Of a stretch of 64,000 nucleotides of DNA, positions 37,445 to 46,537 are shown piece after piece. Each line of letters begins with the position of its first letter. Positions within the stretch are counted from its first letter, which is position 1. The notes beneath the pieces are model-generated. The model ran no database searches. It saw only the letters and a list, made by a program, of their open reading frames with translations, and was not told where the DNA came from. A program made the position numbers and the translations under genes. Origin of the DNA: Candidatus Dechloromonas phosphoritropha (GTDB lineage Bacteria > Pseudomonadota > Gammaproteobacteria > Burkholderiales > Rhodocyclaceae); contig JADKGN010000001.1 in the NCBI GenBank assembly GCA_016722705.1, forward strand, positions 806,001 to 870,000. Direction: 5' to 3'.

Positions 37445-38161
37445 ATGTCAATTCCCGGCCTCGAGCACTGGCTGGAAACAGCGCAGGGCCGCTACGTTTC
37501 GGAGTGGGAATCGGCCACCGTGGATAGCGCGATTACTGATGTCTTTGGCTTCAATGCGCTACAACTTGGCCTGCCGCAGTCCGATTTTCTCCGCGCCAAC
37601 CGAATTCCATTGCGCCAGAAGGCCGGTGATTCCGGCACCGTCGATGTCCTCTGCGAACTCGCCGCCCTGCCCTTCGCATCGCACAGCACCGATCTCGTCG
37701 TGCTGCCTCACGTACTCGAATTCAGCATGGACGCCCATCAGATCCTGCGCGAGGTCGAGCGCATCCTGATCCCCGAGGGCCACCTGATCATCCTTGGCTT
37801 CAATCCAATTTCCCTGTGGGGACTACGCAACCGCTTCGACCGCAGCGGCAGCTTTCCGTGGCATGGCAGCTACCTTTCCCTGACGCGCCTCAAGGACTGG
37901 CTGCAACTCCTCGGCTTCGAGGTCGACCGCCCCGTTCCCGGCTGCCATGTCCCGCCCTGCGACCAGAACGCCTGGCTCAAGCGCTGGCACTTCATGGAGA
38001 GAGCCGGCGGGCGCTGGTGGGGATTCCCCGGCGGTGTCTATCTGCTCCATGCAATCAAGCGCACTCACGCGATGCGCCTGATTACCCCGAACTGGCGCAA
38101 GAAGGCTGTCGGCAGCAAGGCTCTGCGGCCGGTGGCGCAAAAGGAAGGTCATGGCCGCTGA
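37445..38161 (+). CDS. SAM-dependent methyltransferase
   Basis: 238 residues from ATG 37445 (MSIPGLEHWLETAQGRYVSEWE, the start seen in relatives); an ATG at 37415 is also in frame. Methyltransferase_11-type core: DLVVLPHVLEFSMDAHQILREVERILIPEGHLIILGFNP. The SAM-binding glycine loop is degenerate in this subfamily. Relatives sit between gloB and rnhA in many betaproteobacteria, as here. The substrate is unknown. It overlaps rnhA by 11 bases. Confidence 0.85.
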   Translation: MSIPGLEHWLETAQGRYVSEWESATVDSAITDVFGFNALQLGLPQSDFLRANRIPLRQKAGDSGTVDVLCELAALPFASHSTDLVVLPHVLEFSMDAHQILREVERILIPEGHLIILGFNPISLWGLRNRFDRSGSFPWHGSYLSLTRLKDWLQLLGFEVDRPVPGCHVPPCDQNAWLKRWHFMERAGGRWWGFPGGVYLLHAIKRTHAMRLITPNWRKKAVGSKALRPVAQKEGHGR

Positions 38162-38603
38162 CGACAGGGTGGAGATATTCACTGACGGCGCCTGCCGGGG
38201 CAACCCGGGACCCGGCGGCTGGGGAGCGATCCTCCGCCAAGCGACAAACGAGAAGGAATTGTGGGGCGGCGAGCCGAACACGACCAACAACCGGATGGAA
38301 CTGACCGCTGCCATTCGCGCGCTGGAAGCGCTGAAACGACCGGTGGCCGGCTGCGTCCATACCGACTCGCAATACGTGCTGAAGGGTATCAGCGAGTGGA
38401 TACATGGCTGGAAGCGCAATGGCTGGAAGACAGCAGACCGGAAACCGGTCAAGAATGTCGATCTTTGGCAGGAGCTCGACACCGTGAGCAAGCCGCACAA
38501 ACTCCAGTGGATCTGGGTCAAGGGCCACGCCGGCCATCCCGAAAACGAACGCGCCGACGCCCTCGCCAACCGCGGGATCGACGAACTTGAGGAAACAGGA
38601 TGA
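38151..38603 (+). CDS. rnhA: Ribonuclease HI
   Basis: 150 residues. It degrades RNA in RNA:DNA hybrids. All four metal-binding acids are visible: FTDGACRGNPGPGGWG (Asp), RMELTAAIRAL (Glu), HTDSQYVLKGI (Asp) and NERADALANRG (Asp). WVKGHAGHPENERAD holds the His. Overlaps dnaQ by 4 bases (ATGA), the usual rnhA-dnaQ pair. Confidence 0.97.
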   Translation: MAADDRVEIFTDGACRGNPGPGGWGAILRQATNEKELWGGEPNTTNNRMELTAAIRALEALKRPVAGCVHTDSQYVLKGISEWIHGWKRNGWKTADRKPVKNVDLWQELDTVSKPHKLQWIWVKGHAGHPENERADALANRGIDELEETG

Positions 38604-39313
38604 GACAGATCGTCCTCGACACGGAAACCACCGGCCTCGACCCGCGGCACGGTCATCGCATCATCGAAGTCGCCGGTATCGAAATGTTGAATCGCCGGCT
38701 TACCGGCCGCCATCTGCACAAGTACGTCAACCCTGAGCGCGAAATCGACGAGGGCGCGGCCACGGTCCACGGCATTACACTCGAGTTCCTGGCCGACAAG
38801 CCGAGGTTCGTCGATATCGTCGACGAGTTTCTCGAATTCATCAATGGTGCCGAACTGATCATCCATAACGCTCCGTTCGATATTGGCTTTCTCAACGCCG
38901 AACTGGCCCGTCTCGACCGGGTACCGGTCGAGACCCTTTGCAACGGCGTCACCGACACGCTAAAGATGGCCAGGGAACTTCACCCCGGCAAACGCAACAG
39001 CCTCGACGCCTTGTGCGAACGTTACGCAATCGACAATTCGCAGCGGACACTGCACGGTGCCCTGCTAGACACCGAACTGTTATCCGAGGTTTTCCTGGCA
39101 ATGACACGCGGCCAGAATACGCTGCTGATCGAACCCGACCCTGTGCCGCGCGCCCATGCCGGCAAGGGCGGCCGGCAAACCGAACGCAAGCCGCTGCTGG
39201 TTCGTCGGCCCGACGCCGAGGAACTGGCCGACCATGAGCGAGTACTGGCGGTCATCAACAGGGAAACCAGGGGCGGCTGCCTGTGGCTGGCCGCAATCGG
39301 TCAGAACGGCTGA
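38600..39313 (+). CDS. dnaQ: DNA polymerase III epsilon subunit (proofreading exonuclease)
   Basis: 237 residues. It is the 3'-5' proofreading exonuclease of the replicative polymerase. ExoI IVLDTETTGLD, ExoII IIHNAPFDIGFLNAEL and ExoIII LHGALLDTELLSEVF (HxAxxD) are intact. The C-terminal tail that binds the polymerase subunit is present. It is coupled to rnhA and its end overlaps the convergent gene by 13 bases. Confidence 0.96.
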   Translation: MRQIVLDTETTGLDPRHGHRIIEVAGIEMLNRRLTGRHLHKYVNPEREIDEGAATVHGITLEFLADKPRFVDIVDEFLEFINGAELIIHNAPFDIGFLNAELARLDRVPVETLCNGVTDTLKMARELHPGKRNSLDALCERYAIDNSQRTLHGALLDTELLSEVFLAMTRGQNTLLIEPDPVPRAHAGKGGRQTERKPLLVRRPDAEELADHERVLAVINRETRGGCLWLAAIGQNG

Positions 39314-40029
39314 GTCCCACCCGTGAACATCGCAGCGGAGAATTCACGCTCGCGGTTGACAATGAAATCGATGAACTGGGAGGCACCGCGCATGGTCCGG
39401 AATGCGTCGAAACCGCGCTCGAGGAAGACCTGCAACTCACCGAGGCCCGCCAGCTTTGCCGGTCCGTGCATCATCGTCAGCGCCATCCGCACGAAGGGTT
39501 TTCGCGCAAACGCGTCAAGCGCCTCGCCGGTTTGGCCGATCAGGCGAATCTGCGTTTCGCGCCCCGGACGGTCGCCAACTTCACGGTAGGCAGCGGCATA
39601 AGCGTCATCGCTGATCTCCGGGGTATCGAGTTGCGCCCCGAGCACGCCAACCATCGCCGCATCGAAACGCTCGGAAAGCGCATCGACCTCGATCGCCAGC
39701 AGTAGTGTGCTGAGGCCGGAGACCGGCAATATGCTAGTCATCAGCGGCAGAATGCGCTCGAGTTCGGTATCGCGCTCACCGAAATCCTTCGGACCGTAGA
39801 GATCAGACAGGAAGAATTCAGCAGCCTCGCCGAAACGCTCGCTGGCCAACAGATCGGCGTACGTTCGCGTCAGCCTGGCGGCTTGCCAAGTGCGCAGATT
39901 CGCCCGCCGCCGCTCACTCACCGGGTCGACCGCCGCGGCACGACGCAGGTCGCACGCTTCGCTGATGAAGGCGGCCAGAGCTGCCGAGCAGGTTGCCCGA
40001 TCGAGGTCTGAATGTACATCGCTGCTCAT
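39301..40029 (-). CDS. Conserved hypothetical protein, FFLEELY-motif family
   Basis: 242 residues, mostly helical. It contains RTYADLLASERFGEAAEFFLSDLYGPKDFGERD, a variant of the FFLEELYGPKDF motif that defines a family of unknown function in betaproteobacteria. The C-terminus (ERGFDAFRTMRGASQFIDFIVNRE) is also typical. No enzyme motif is visible. Possible start at 40029, with the next gene 126 bases upstream on the other strand. Confidence 0.75.
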   Translation of the reverse strand: MSSDVHSDLDRATCSAALAAFISEACDLRRAAAVDPVSERRRANLRTWQAARLTRTYADLLASERFGEAAEFFLSDLYGPKDFGERDTELERILPLMTSILPVSGLSTLLLAIEVDALSERFDAAMVGVLGAQLDTPEISDDAYAAAYREVGDRPGRETQIRLIGQTGEALDAFARKPFVRMALTMMHGPAKLAGLGELQVFLERGFDAFRTMRGASQFIDFIVNREREFSAAMFTGGTQPF

Positions 40030-40155
40030 TGTCTAATTATGGCAAAAACTGCCGACCATCGTTTAGAAGCGTTTGCCTAGGTCCATCCGGTCAAGCAACC
40101 TAAACTGCTCTGGTCCATTTCAGATAAGCGAAACGATGCTTGAGGGTTTGGCTTC

Positions 40156-40644
40156 ATGACGACGCGTCGCGAGTTTCTCAAGACTGGCATCGCTGGCGCG
40201 CTGCTGCTTAACGTCGCCGGTTGCACCCGCCCTGCGGAGGGCGGCGATGGGCGGACGATGGTGCTGACGGCACTGATTCCTGTGTTTCTCAACGGCGCCC
40301 TGCCACCCAGCGGCGTGACGCGCCCTGAGTTGATCGCCCGCACCATCGCCGGCGTTGATAAGGCCATTGCCGGACTGTCACTCGCCACCCAAAGGGAAGT
40401 TGGCGAGTTGTTCGACCTGCTGAGCTTCACCCCAACCCGAATGATTGTCGCCGGCATCTGGTCCCCGTGGCCAGATGCCTCGCCGGAATCGATCGGGAAA
40501 TTCCTCGAAAGCTGGCGCAACAGCCGCTTCGATCTGCTCAAATCGGGTTATGCCGCCCTGCATGACCTCATATTCAGCGCCTGGTATGCCCGGCCGGACA
40601 CATGGACGGCCATTAACTACCCCGGCCCGCCAAAGGTGGAATGA
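40156..40644 (+). CDS. Tat-exported small subunit-like protein (gluconate 2-dehydrogenase subunit 3 type)
   Basis: 162 residues. The signal MTTRREFLKTGIAGALLLNVAGC has the twin-arginine motif RREFLK and ends in a Cys that could be lipidated. The rest is helical and resembles the small, cofactor-free subunit that accompanies membrane-bound GMC dehydrogenases. It overlaps the GMC gene by 4 bases. Export by Tat would let it carry the folded FAD subunit across as a complex, as in gluconate dehydrogenases. Confidence 0.7.
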   Translation: MTTRREFLKTGIAGALLLNVAGCTRPAEGGDGRTMVLTALIPVFLNGALPPSGVTRPELIARTIAGVDKAIAGLSLATQREVGELFDLLSFTPTRMIVAGIWSPWPDASPESIGKFLESWRNSRFDLLKSGYAALHDLIFSAWYARPDTWTAINYPGPPKVE

Positions 40645-42251
40645 TGCGCGACCCGTTCCGTGAAGGACTCGCAGCCGGCTGGAACCACATCGATGCTTCC
40701 ACGCTGGCCGCCGACCAGATGCTCGAGGCCGACGTGGTCATCGTCGGCAGTGGCGCCGGTGGCGGCGTGACCGCCGAACTGCTCTCGGAAGCCGGCCTCA
40801 AGGTCATCATCGTCGAGGAAGGCCCGCTCAGGACGAGCAGCGACTTCAAGATGCTCGAGTCCGAAGCCTACCCGGCGCTCTATCAGGAATCTGCCAGCCG
40901 CCTGACCACCGACAAGGCGATCAAGATTCTTCAGGGCCGATGCGTCGGCGGTTCGACTACCGTCAACTGGACCAGCAGCTTCCGTACGCCGCCGCCCACC
41001 CTGCACTGGTGGCAGACGGCACACGGTCTCAAGAATCTGTCGGTCGAGGCCATGGCACCCTGGTTCGCGGCAATGGAGCAGCGCCTGCATGTTGGCCTAT
41101 GGCCCCTACCGCCGAATGAAAACAACGCCGTGCTGGCGCGCGGCGCCGAAAAGCTCGGCATCCCGGTCGCCGTGATCCCGCGCAACGTAAAGATGTGCTG
41201 GGATCTGGGCTACTGCGGCATGGGCTGCCCGACAAATGCCAAGCAGTCGATGCTGCTGACGACGATTCCCGCCGCACTGAGTCGGGGAGCAACCCTGATT
41301 TCATTGCTGCGCGCCGAGAAACTCGAGTTTTCCGGCAACAAAGTCACGGGACTCGACGGTCTCGCGCTGAAGGCCGACGGACTGCACCCGAGTGGCATCA
41401 GGGTCAAGCTCCGCGCCCGTCATTTCGTTCTGTCGGGCGGTGCGATCAACTCACCTGCCCTGCTGATGCGCAGCAAGGCCATCGACCCGCATGGCGTCCT
41501 TGGCAAGCGCACATTTCTCCACCCGACACTTGTCTCTGCCGCGCTTTTCGACACCCCGATCAGGGCCTATGCCGGTGCGCCGCAGTCGGTCTACTCCGAT
41601 CATTTTCTCAAGCAGGCTGCGGTCGACGGTCCATTGGGCTTCAAACTCGAAGCCCCGCCGCTGCATCCGGTCCTCTTCGCGACGACCCTGCAGGGCTGGG
41701 GTGAAGCCCATGCCAGACTGATGCGCGAGTTTGCCAACAGCCAGACTCTGCTGGCACTGGTCCGTGACGGCTTCCATCCGGAAAGCCAGGGCGGCCGCGT
41801 GAAGCTCCGCGACGACGGGTCGCCGCTGCTCGATTACCCGCTCAACGAGACGTTCTGGGAAGCAGCACGGCGTGCACTGCTGGTGATGGCCGAAATCCAG
41901 TTTGCCGCCGGCGCGAAATGGGTGACGCCGGTTCATGAATCAGCAACTGGCTACAAGACCTGGAGCGAGGCGAAACAGGGTATCGCCGACCTGTCGCTCG
42001 CCCCCCTGCGCTGCCGTGTCGTCAGCGCACACGTTATGGGGGGTTGCGCCATGGCCGATGCACCGGAGCGCGGCGTGGTCAGCGACGAAGGCCGCCATTT
42101 CCAGATCGACAACCTTTCGGTCCTCGATGGCTCGCTGTTCCCAACCAGCATCGGCGCCAATCCGCAACTTTCGATCTATGGCCTCGTGGCGCGCAATGCC
42201 TCGCTGTTGGCCGCCGCTCTTGCCGGCAGGCCGCGCCCGGCAATTCTCTGA
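40641..42251 (+). CDS. GMC family FAD-dependent oxidoreductase (alcohol dehydrogenase/oxidase)
   Basis: 536 residues. The FAD-binding motif ADVVIVGSGAGGGVTAELLSEAG is at about residue 30, GRCVGGSTTVNW is the second GMC signature, GYCGMGCPTNAKQS is a Cys-containing loop, and HVMGGCAM plus NPQLSIYGLVARNA mark the C-terminal active-site region. The overall layout is close to long-chain alcohol oxidases and to cholesterol/choline-type GMC enzymes. No signal peptide of its own, so it probably hitchhikes on the Tat partner. The substrate, possibly a fatty alcohol, is inferred from context. Confidence 0.85.
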   Translation: MMRDPFREGLAAGWNHIDASTLAADQMLEADVVIVGSGAGGGVTAELLSEAGLKVIIVEEGPLRTSSDFKMLESEAYPALYQESASRLTTDKAIKILQGRCVGGSTTVNWTSSFRTPPPTLHWWQTAHGLKNLSVEAMAPWFAAMEQRLHVGLWPLPPNENNAVLARGAEKLGIPVAVIPRNVKMCWDLGYCGMGCPTNAKQSMLLTTIPAALSRGATLISLLRAEKLEFSGNKVTGLDGLALKADGLHPSGIRVKLRARHFVLSGGAINSPALLMRSKAIDPHGVLGKRTFLHPTLVSAALFDTPIRAYAGAPQSVYSDHFLKQAAVDGPLGFKLEAPPLHPVLFATTLQGWGEAHARLMREFANSQTLLALVRDGFHPESQGGRVKLRDDGSPLLDYPLNETFWEAARRALLVMAEIQFAAGAKWVTPVHESATGYKTWSEAKQGIADLSLAPLRCRVVSAHVMGGCAMADAPERGVVSDEGRHFQIDNLSVLDGSLFPTSIGANPQLSIYGLVARNASLLAAALAGRPRPAIL

Positions 42252-42261
42252 GAAGCGAAAA

Positions 42262-43134
42262 GTGGTTCCCCTCGCGCTCCTGATTTCGCTCCTTGCTGAA
42301 CTGACCATCCAAGCAACACTCGCCCACCACTTTCTCGAGACGTCGTGGGCGGCTTCCGCAATCGTGGCGGCCGGTGCGATTTTCGCCCTGCGCGCGGTTG
42401 TCATCGCCACCACCTGGGCCTTCGCCCGCGCCTACCCTTCGCCGGCGCGCACGCTCACAATCGGTGAGTCTTTGCACATGATCATCGGCGAGTATCTGGC
42501 GTTCCTGCTGATTTTCGTGCTCATCCTCCCCTTCGAGCGTCTCTGGATGGGGCGCGACCGCATGCGGCCCTGCTCGCGACCACTGCTTCTCGTGCACGGC
42601 TACAACTGCAGTCGCGGTGTCTGGTGGCTGATGCGACATCGGCTCGAGACGGCCGGCCACACGGTCGCGACGGTCAGCCTTGTCCCACCCTACACCAGCA
42701 TAGACAAATTGGTGCCCCTGCTCGGTCAGCGAATCGAAACGGTGTGCAAGGACACCGGCGCCGACCGGGTCGTTCTGGTCGCCCACAGCATGGGCGGACT
42801 GGTCTGTCGATCCTATCTGGCACGTCACGGCAGCGACCGGGTCGAACGACTGGTCACGATCGCCTCACCCCATTCAGGCAGCGAACTGGCGCGCATAGGC
42901 GTCGGAAAAAATGCCCGCGAAATGGAACCCGGCTCCCGATGGCTGAAAGACCTCGCCCGGGCAGGCTTGCCGGTTCCCGCCGTCGCAATCCGTACCCCGC
43001 ACGACAACTTCGTCATGCCTCAGGACAACCAGCGCCTGCCCGGAGCAATTGATGTGGCACTTGAAGGAATCGGCCATCTGGCCGTCCTCCTCGCCAAGCG
43101 CACGACGACCGAACTGATTGCCGCCTGCCGTTAA
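42262..43134 (+). CDS. Membrane-anchored alpha/beta-hydrolase (lipase/esterase)
   Basis: 290 residues from GTG 42262, 10 bases after the GMC stop with AGAAG upstream. Two or three N-terminal membrane helices (LLAELTIQATLAHHF, ASAIVAAGAIFALRAVV, AFLLIFVLILPFERLW) precede a lipase domain. The oxyanion region is LLLVHGYNCSRGVW and the nucleophile Ser is in VLVAHSMGGLVCRSYL. The Asp and His of the triad fall in the last third (an Asp near AIRTPHDN; His in GIGHLAV). It probably hydrolyses lipid esters at the membrane. Longer upstream frame is a shadow of the GMC gene. Confidence 0.85.
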   Translation: MVPLALLISLLAELTIQATLAHHFLETSWAASAIVAAGAIFALRAVVIATTWAFARAYPSPARTLTIGESLHMIIGEYLAFLLIFVLILPFERLWMGRDRMRPCSRPLLLVHGYNCSRGVWWLMRHRLETAGHTVATVSLVPPYTSIDKLVPLLGQRIETVCKDTGADRVVLVAHSMGGLVCRSYLARHGSDRVERLVTIASPHSGSELARIGVGKNAREMEPGSRWLKDLARAGLPVPAVAIRTPHDNFVMPQDNQRLPGAIDVALEGIGHLAVLLAKRTTTELIAACR

Positions 43135-43141
43135 GGCGTTC

Positions 43142-43609
43142 TCAAAGGGCCGCCAGGACCTCCGTACCATGATCCGGGCAGTCGGGGTCGTCAATCACGT
43201 GATTGATGCGACCTTTCTCGTCGATGATGAAGGTGACCCGCTCGCTGACCCCCGCCACGCTGCGCAGCAAACCACCCAGCCCTGATCCGGCGACGCCGTA
43301 GGCCTTTGCCACGGTCAGGTCGGTGTCGGCCAGCAGCGGAAAGTTCAGGTTGAACTTTTCCGTGAAGCGCTGGTGGGACTCCGTGCCTTGCGCCGAGACT
43401 CCCAGAATTGCCGCTCCCCTGGCGGCAATCTCGGCGTTCGCATCGCGCAGGCTGCACGCCTGCTTGGTGCAGCCGGGCGTACTGTCCATCGGATAGAAAT
43501 ACATGACCAGTTTGCGGCCGCGAAAATCCTCCAGTCGCAGGATGCTGCCGTCGGTTGCCGGCGCTGCGAAGTCCGGCGCCGGATCACCGGCCTTGAGATG
43601 GGTTGTCAT
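43142..43609 (-). CDS. bcp: Peroxiredoxin, PrxQ/BCP type
   Basis: 155 residues. It is a thiol peroxidase reducing H2O2 and organic or lipid hydroperoxides. The peroxidatic Cys is in YPMDSTPGCTKQACSLRD, with a second Cys five residues later as in PrxQ. The SERVTFIIDEKGRINHV segment is conserved. It ends 8 bases from the convergent lipase gene and follows the acyl-CoA reductase in the same direction. Confidence 0.92.
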   Translation of the reverse strand: MTTHLKAGDPAPDFAAPATDGSILRLEDFRGRKLVMYFYPMDSTPGCTKQACSLRDANAEIAARGAAILGVSAQGTESHQRFTEKFNLNFPLLADTDLTVAKAYGVAGSGLGGLLRSVAGVSERVTFIIDEKGRINHVIDDPDCPDHGTEVLAAL

Positions 43610-43634
43610 CAGAAATCCTTGAGGTGAGTTGTCA

Positions 43635-45626
43635 TCAGAAATAGATCCCGCGCATGACTTGCTGGAAGGCTACCTGATCGGCCGAGGGCTCGCTCGGTAA
43701 CGCGCCGGCCTCCTTCCTTTTCGCGGCTTCCGAATCCGGGAACATACGGAAAGTCGTGTTCATGATGATCTGCGCTACACGTGGAACCAGCGCGTGCAAC
43801 GTCTGACCGAAGATGCCAAGGCGACTGGCCACGCGCACCGGCTTGTGAATGATCGCCTCGCAGATCAGTTCCGCCGCTTCTTCCGGCGTCAGCGTCGGCA
43901 CCTGATCGTAGAGTTTGGTGGGCGCGATCATCTGGGTCTTGACCAGCGGCATGTTGATCGTCGTGAAGTGGATACCGCGATCAGCAAACTCGGAAGCGGC
44001 ACAGCGTGTCCACGCATCGAGCGCCGATTTCGACGCGACATAGGCCGAGAAGCGGGGCGCATTGGTCAGCACGCCAATCGACGAAATGTTGAGGATGTGG
44101 CCGCGCTTCTGCTGGATCATCCCCGGCAGGACAGTCATCGTAACCTTCAGGCAGCCGAAATAGTTGAGTTGCATCGTGCGCTCGTAATCATGGAAGCGCT
44201 CGAAGGAATTCTCGATGGCGCGGCGGATCGAACGACCGGCATTGTTGACCAGAATATCAACGACACCATGGTCGGCCACCACCTGCCGCGTCAGGGCCTC
44301 GCCGGAGGCCATGTCGGAAAGGTCGCCGAAATAGGCATGGAGCTTAAGTCCGGCGGCCTCGAACTCGCACACCGTTTCGTCTAGTTGCTCCTTGTCGTGG
44401 GCGATGGTGACGACGTGCGCGCCAGCTTCGGCGAGCTTCCAGGCAGTCGCCTTGCCGATGCCCGACGAAGCGCCAGTAACGAGCACCACGCGACCGTCAA
44501 CCTGACCGCGCAGACTGAAATCGACGGAGAGATCGGGATCGAGGTGGCGCTCCCAGTAGTCCCATAAGCGCCAAGCGTAGTCTTCCAGGCGCGGCACCGC
44601 AATACCCGTTCCCTTCAGCGCCCGCGTCGTTTCGCGGCAGTCGAAGCGGGTCGGGTAATTGACAAAGCGAAAGATCTCATCGGGCAGCCCAAGATCCTTC
44701 AGTATGGCGCCGCGGATGCGGCGTACGGGGGTCAGCGCCATCAGGCTCTTGCGTATCTGACGCGGAATGAAGCTGAACAGCGCGGCGTTGATGCGCATCG
44801 ACATCTCGGGCGCATGCGCGGCGCGAGCGAAGGTATTGAGCAGGTCGCCGACGCGCATCGGTGTCGGGTCGACGAGATGAAAGCACTTGCCGTCCTCACC
44901 TTTGAGGTGGGCGATATGGTCCACCGCGTTGATCACGAAGTCGACCGGCACCACATTGATCCGGCCGCCCTCGATACCGATCGTCGGCATCCACGACGGC
45001 AGTATCTTGCGCAGTCTCTGGATCAGCTTGAAGAAGTAGTATGGACCGTCGATCTTGTCCATCTCGCCGGTACGCGAATCGCCGACCACGAGCGCCGGCC
45101 GATAGACGCGCCAGGGAATGCCGCACTCGCGGCGGACGATCCCTTCCGAATCGTGCTTGGTCCTGAAATACGGGTGTTCAAGCCCTTCCGCCTCGTCGAA
45201 CATGTCTTCGCGAAAAAGGCCTTCGTAAAGGCCGGCGGAGGCAATCGAACTGAACAGGTGAAAGTTTCTGGCGCCTATCGCTTCGGCGAACCGCACTGCA
45301 TTCCGGGTCCCGTCGACATTGACGCGGAGCTGGCTCGCGGCATCCGCCTTCAGATCGTAGATCGCCGCCAGATGGAAGAAGTGCGTAGTCTTTTTGCCCA
45401 GTTTTTTGCAGTCGACCGCAGCAACGCCAAGCAGTGGCTGCGTCAGATCGCCGACCACCGGAATCACCTTGCTGGAATCACAACCCCAGAATTCATAAAG
45501 GCTCTGCAGTGAGTCTCTCTCGGACTCGCGAATCAGAATGAATACCGTGCTGTCGTCGCGCCCCAGCAACTTCCTGACCAGGCGCCTGCCGATAAAACCC
45601 GTTGCTCCGGTAATGAAATACTGCAC
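43635..45626 (-). CDS. Two-domain fatty acyl-CoA reductase (alcohol-forming), MAQU_2507-like
   Basis: 663 residues, essentially the length of Marinobacter MAQU_2507, which reduces fatty acyl-CoA or acyl-ACP to fatty alcohol with NADPH. The N-terminal extended-SDR domain has TGATGFIGRRLV (cofactor loop), FHLAAIYDL, YFRTKHDSEG and INVVPVDFVINAVDHIAHL. The C-terminal SDR domain has VTGASSGIGKATA at about residue 382, VDILVNNAGRSIRRAI and the catalytic YVASKSALDAWTR. Segments such as GPYYFFKLIQ and LVKTQMIAPTKLYD match that enzyme closely from memory. It is divergent from the phasin gene. Confidence 0.85.
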   Translation of the reverse strand: MQYFITGATGFIGRRLVRKLLGRDDSTVFILIRESERDSLQSLYEFWGCDSSKVIPVVGDLTQPLLGVAAVDCKKLGKKTTHFFHLAAIYDLKADAASQLRVNVDGTRNAVRFAEAIGARNFHLFSSIASAGLYEGLFREDMFDEAEGLEHPYFRTKHDSEGIVRRECGIPWRVYRPALVVGDSRTGEMDKIDGPYYFFKLIQRLRKILPSWMPTIGIEGGRINVVPVDFVINAVDHIAHLKGEDGKCFHLVDPTPMRVGDLLNTFARAAHAPEMSMRINAALFSFIPRQIRKSLMALTPVRRIRGAILKDLGLPDEIFRFVNYPTRFDCRETTRALKGTGIAVPRLEDYAWRLWDYWERHLDPDLSVDFSLRGQVDGRVVLVTGASSGIGKATAWKLAEAGAHVVTIAHDKEQLDETVCEFEAAGLKLHAYFGDLSDMASGEALTRQVVADHGVVDILVNNAGRSIRRAIENSFERFHDYERTMQLNYFGCLKVTMTVLPGMIQQKRGHILNISSIGVLTNAPRFSAYVASKSALDAWTRCAASEFADRGIHFTTINMPLVKTQMIAPTKLYDQVPTLTPEEAAELICEAIIHKPVRVASRLGIFGQTLHALVPRVAQIIMNTTFRMFPDSEAAKRKEAGALPSEPSADQVAFQQVMRGIYF

Positions 45627-45775
45627 TATCTTCTCCCAAATATCTGTTGCATGGCCTGACCTTTCTAGAGTCGCTCGCCCACTTAATTAGTGTGCCTCCT
45701 CTAGGGGAATATCCTACACTTGGTTCGTTGGCAGGGAATGAATCTGCCGTAACTTTTACTTTGAAGGAGTTGAAC

Positions 45776-46348
45776 ATGGTCAAGAAAGTCACCCCGCCTG
45801 CCGAGAAGCAACTGACTCAAACAGTCAAGGAATCCGCCCAACAGATCTGGTTGGCGGGTCTCGGTGCATTCTCCAAGACCCAGGAAGAAGGCACCAAGGT
45901 TTTCGACGCGCTGGTCAAGGAAGGCGAAGCCATCCAGAAGAAGACCCGCAAGAGCGCCGACGAAAAGATCGCCGACGTACGCAACGCCGCCGACGGCAAA
46001 CTGGCCGGCGTGCGCAAGGTCGTGGACGCCAAAGTGGCGGCCGTGACCGGCAAGGTTACCGCCGTGACCGACAAGGCCAGTGGTAAGTGGGACAGTCTCG
46101 AGAAGGTTTTCGAAGATCGCGTTGCCCGCGCCCTTTCAAGCCTCGGCGTACCATCCAAGAGAGACATCGACAGACTGACCAAGCGCATCACGGAACTGAC
46201 GGCGCTGGTCCAGAAGATGAGCGACGCGCAGGAAGGCACGGTTACCAAGGCAGCGCCGGTTCGCAAGTTGGCTGCCACGAAAAGCGTCGCCGCCCGGACG
46301 CCGGCCGAGTCCGCTGATGCCACTGCTGGTGCAGCAACTGCTTCCTAA
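45776..46348 (+). CDS. Phasin-type PHA granule-associated protein (PhaI/PhaF family)
   Basis: 190 residues from ATG 45776, with GAAGGAG upstream. The phasin domain (residues 10-130) has SAQQIWLAGLGAFSKTQEEGTKVFDALVKEG, followed by a coiled region and Ala/Lys-rich repeats (AAVTGKVTAVTDKASGKW). It ends with a low-complexity Ala/Thr tail. Such proteins coat storage granules. It shares a 149-base divergent intergenic region with the acyl-CoA reductase, which suggests common control. PhaR sites may lie there but I cannot identify them. Confidence 0.9.
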   Translation: MVKKVTPPAEKQLTQTVKESAQQIWLAGLGAFSKTQEEGTKVFDALVKEGEAIQKKTRKSADEKIADVRNAADGKLAGVRKVVDAKVAAVTGKVTAVTDKASGKWDSLEKVFEDRVARALSSLGVPSKRDIDRLTKRITELTALVQKMSDAQEGTVTKAAPVRKLAATKSVAARTPAESADATAGAATAS

Positions 46349-46400
46349 GTAGCCATCCGGGACGCCCTTGGAGCGTCCGAAAAGGATGAACAGCAACAAG

Positions 46401-46424
46401 GATGCCCGGCTATGCCCGGGCATC
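46401..46424 (+). terminator. Hairpin terminator after the phasin gene
   Basis: GATGCCCGG (46401-46409) pairs with CCGGGCATC (46416-46424) across six bases, followed by TTTCAT. It is 52 bases after the phasin stop. The T-run is short, so efficiency may be moderate. Confidence 0.65.
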
Positions 46425-46537
46425 TTTCATGTCCGGGTCATCGCCACATGAAGGGCTTGCAGTTGATCGTCATTCGAGCGGCGCCGCACCCTCTCCCGGC
46501 AACCTCGGCCTGGCGTCCTATAGTCAATTCCAATAGA

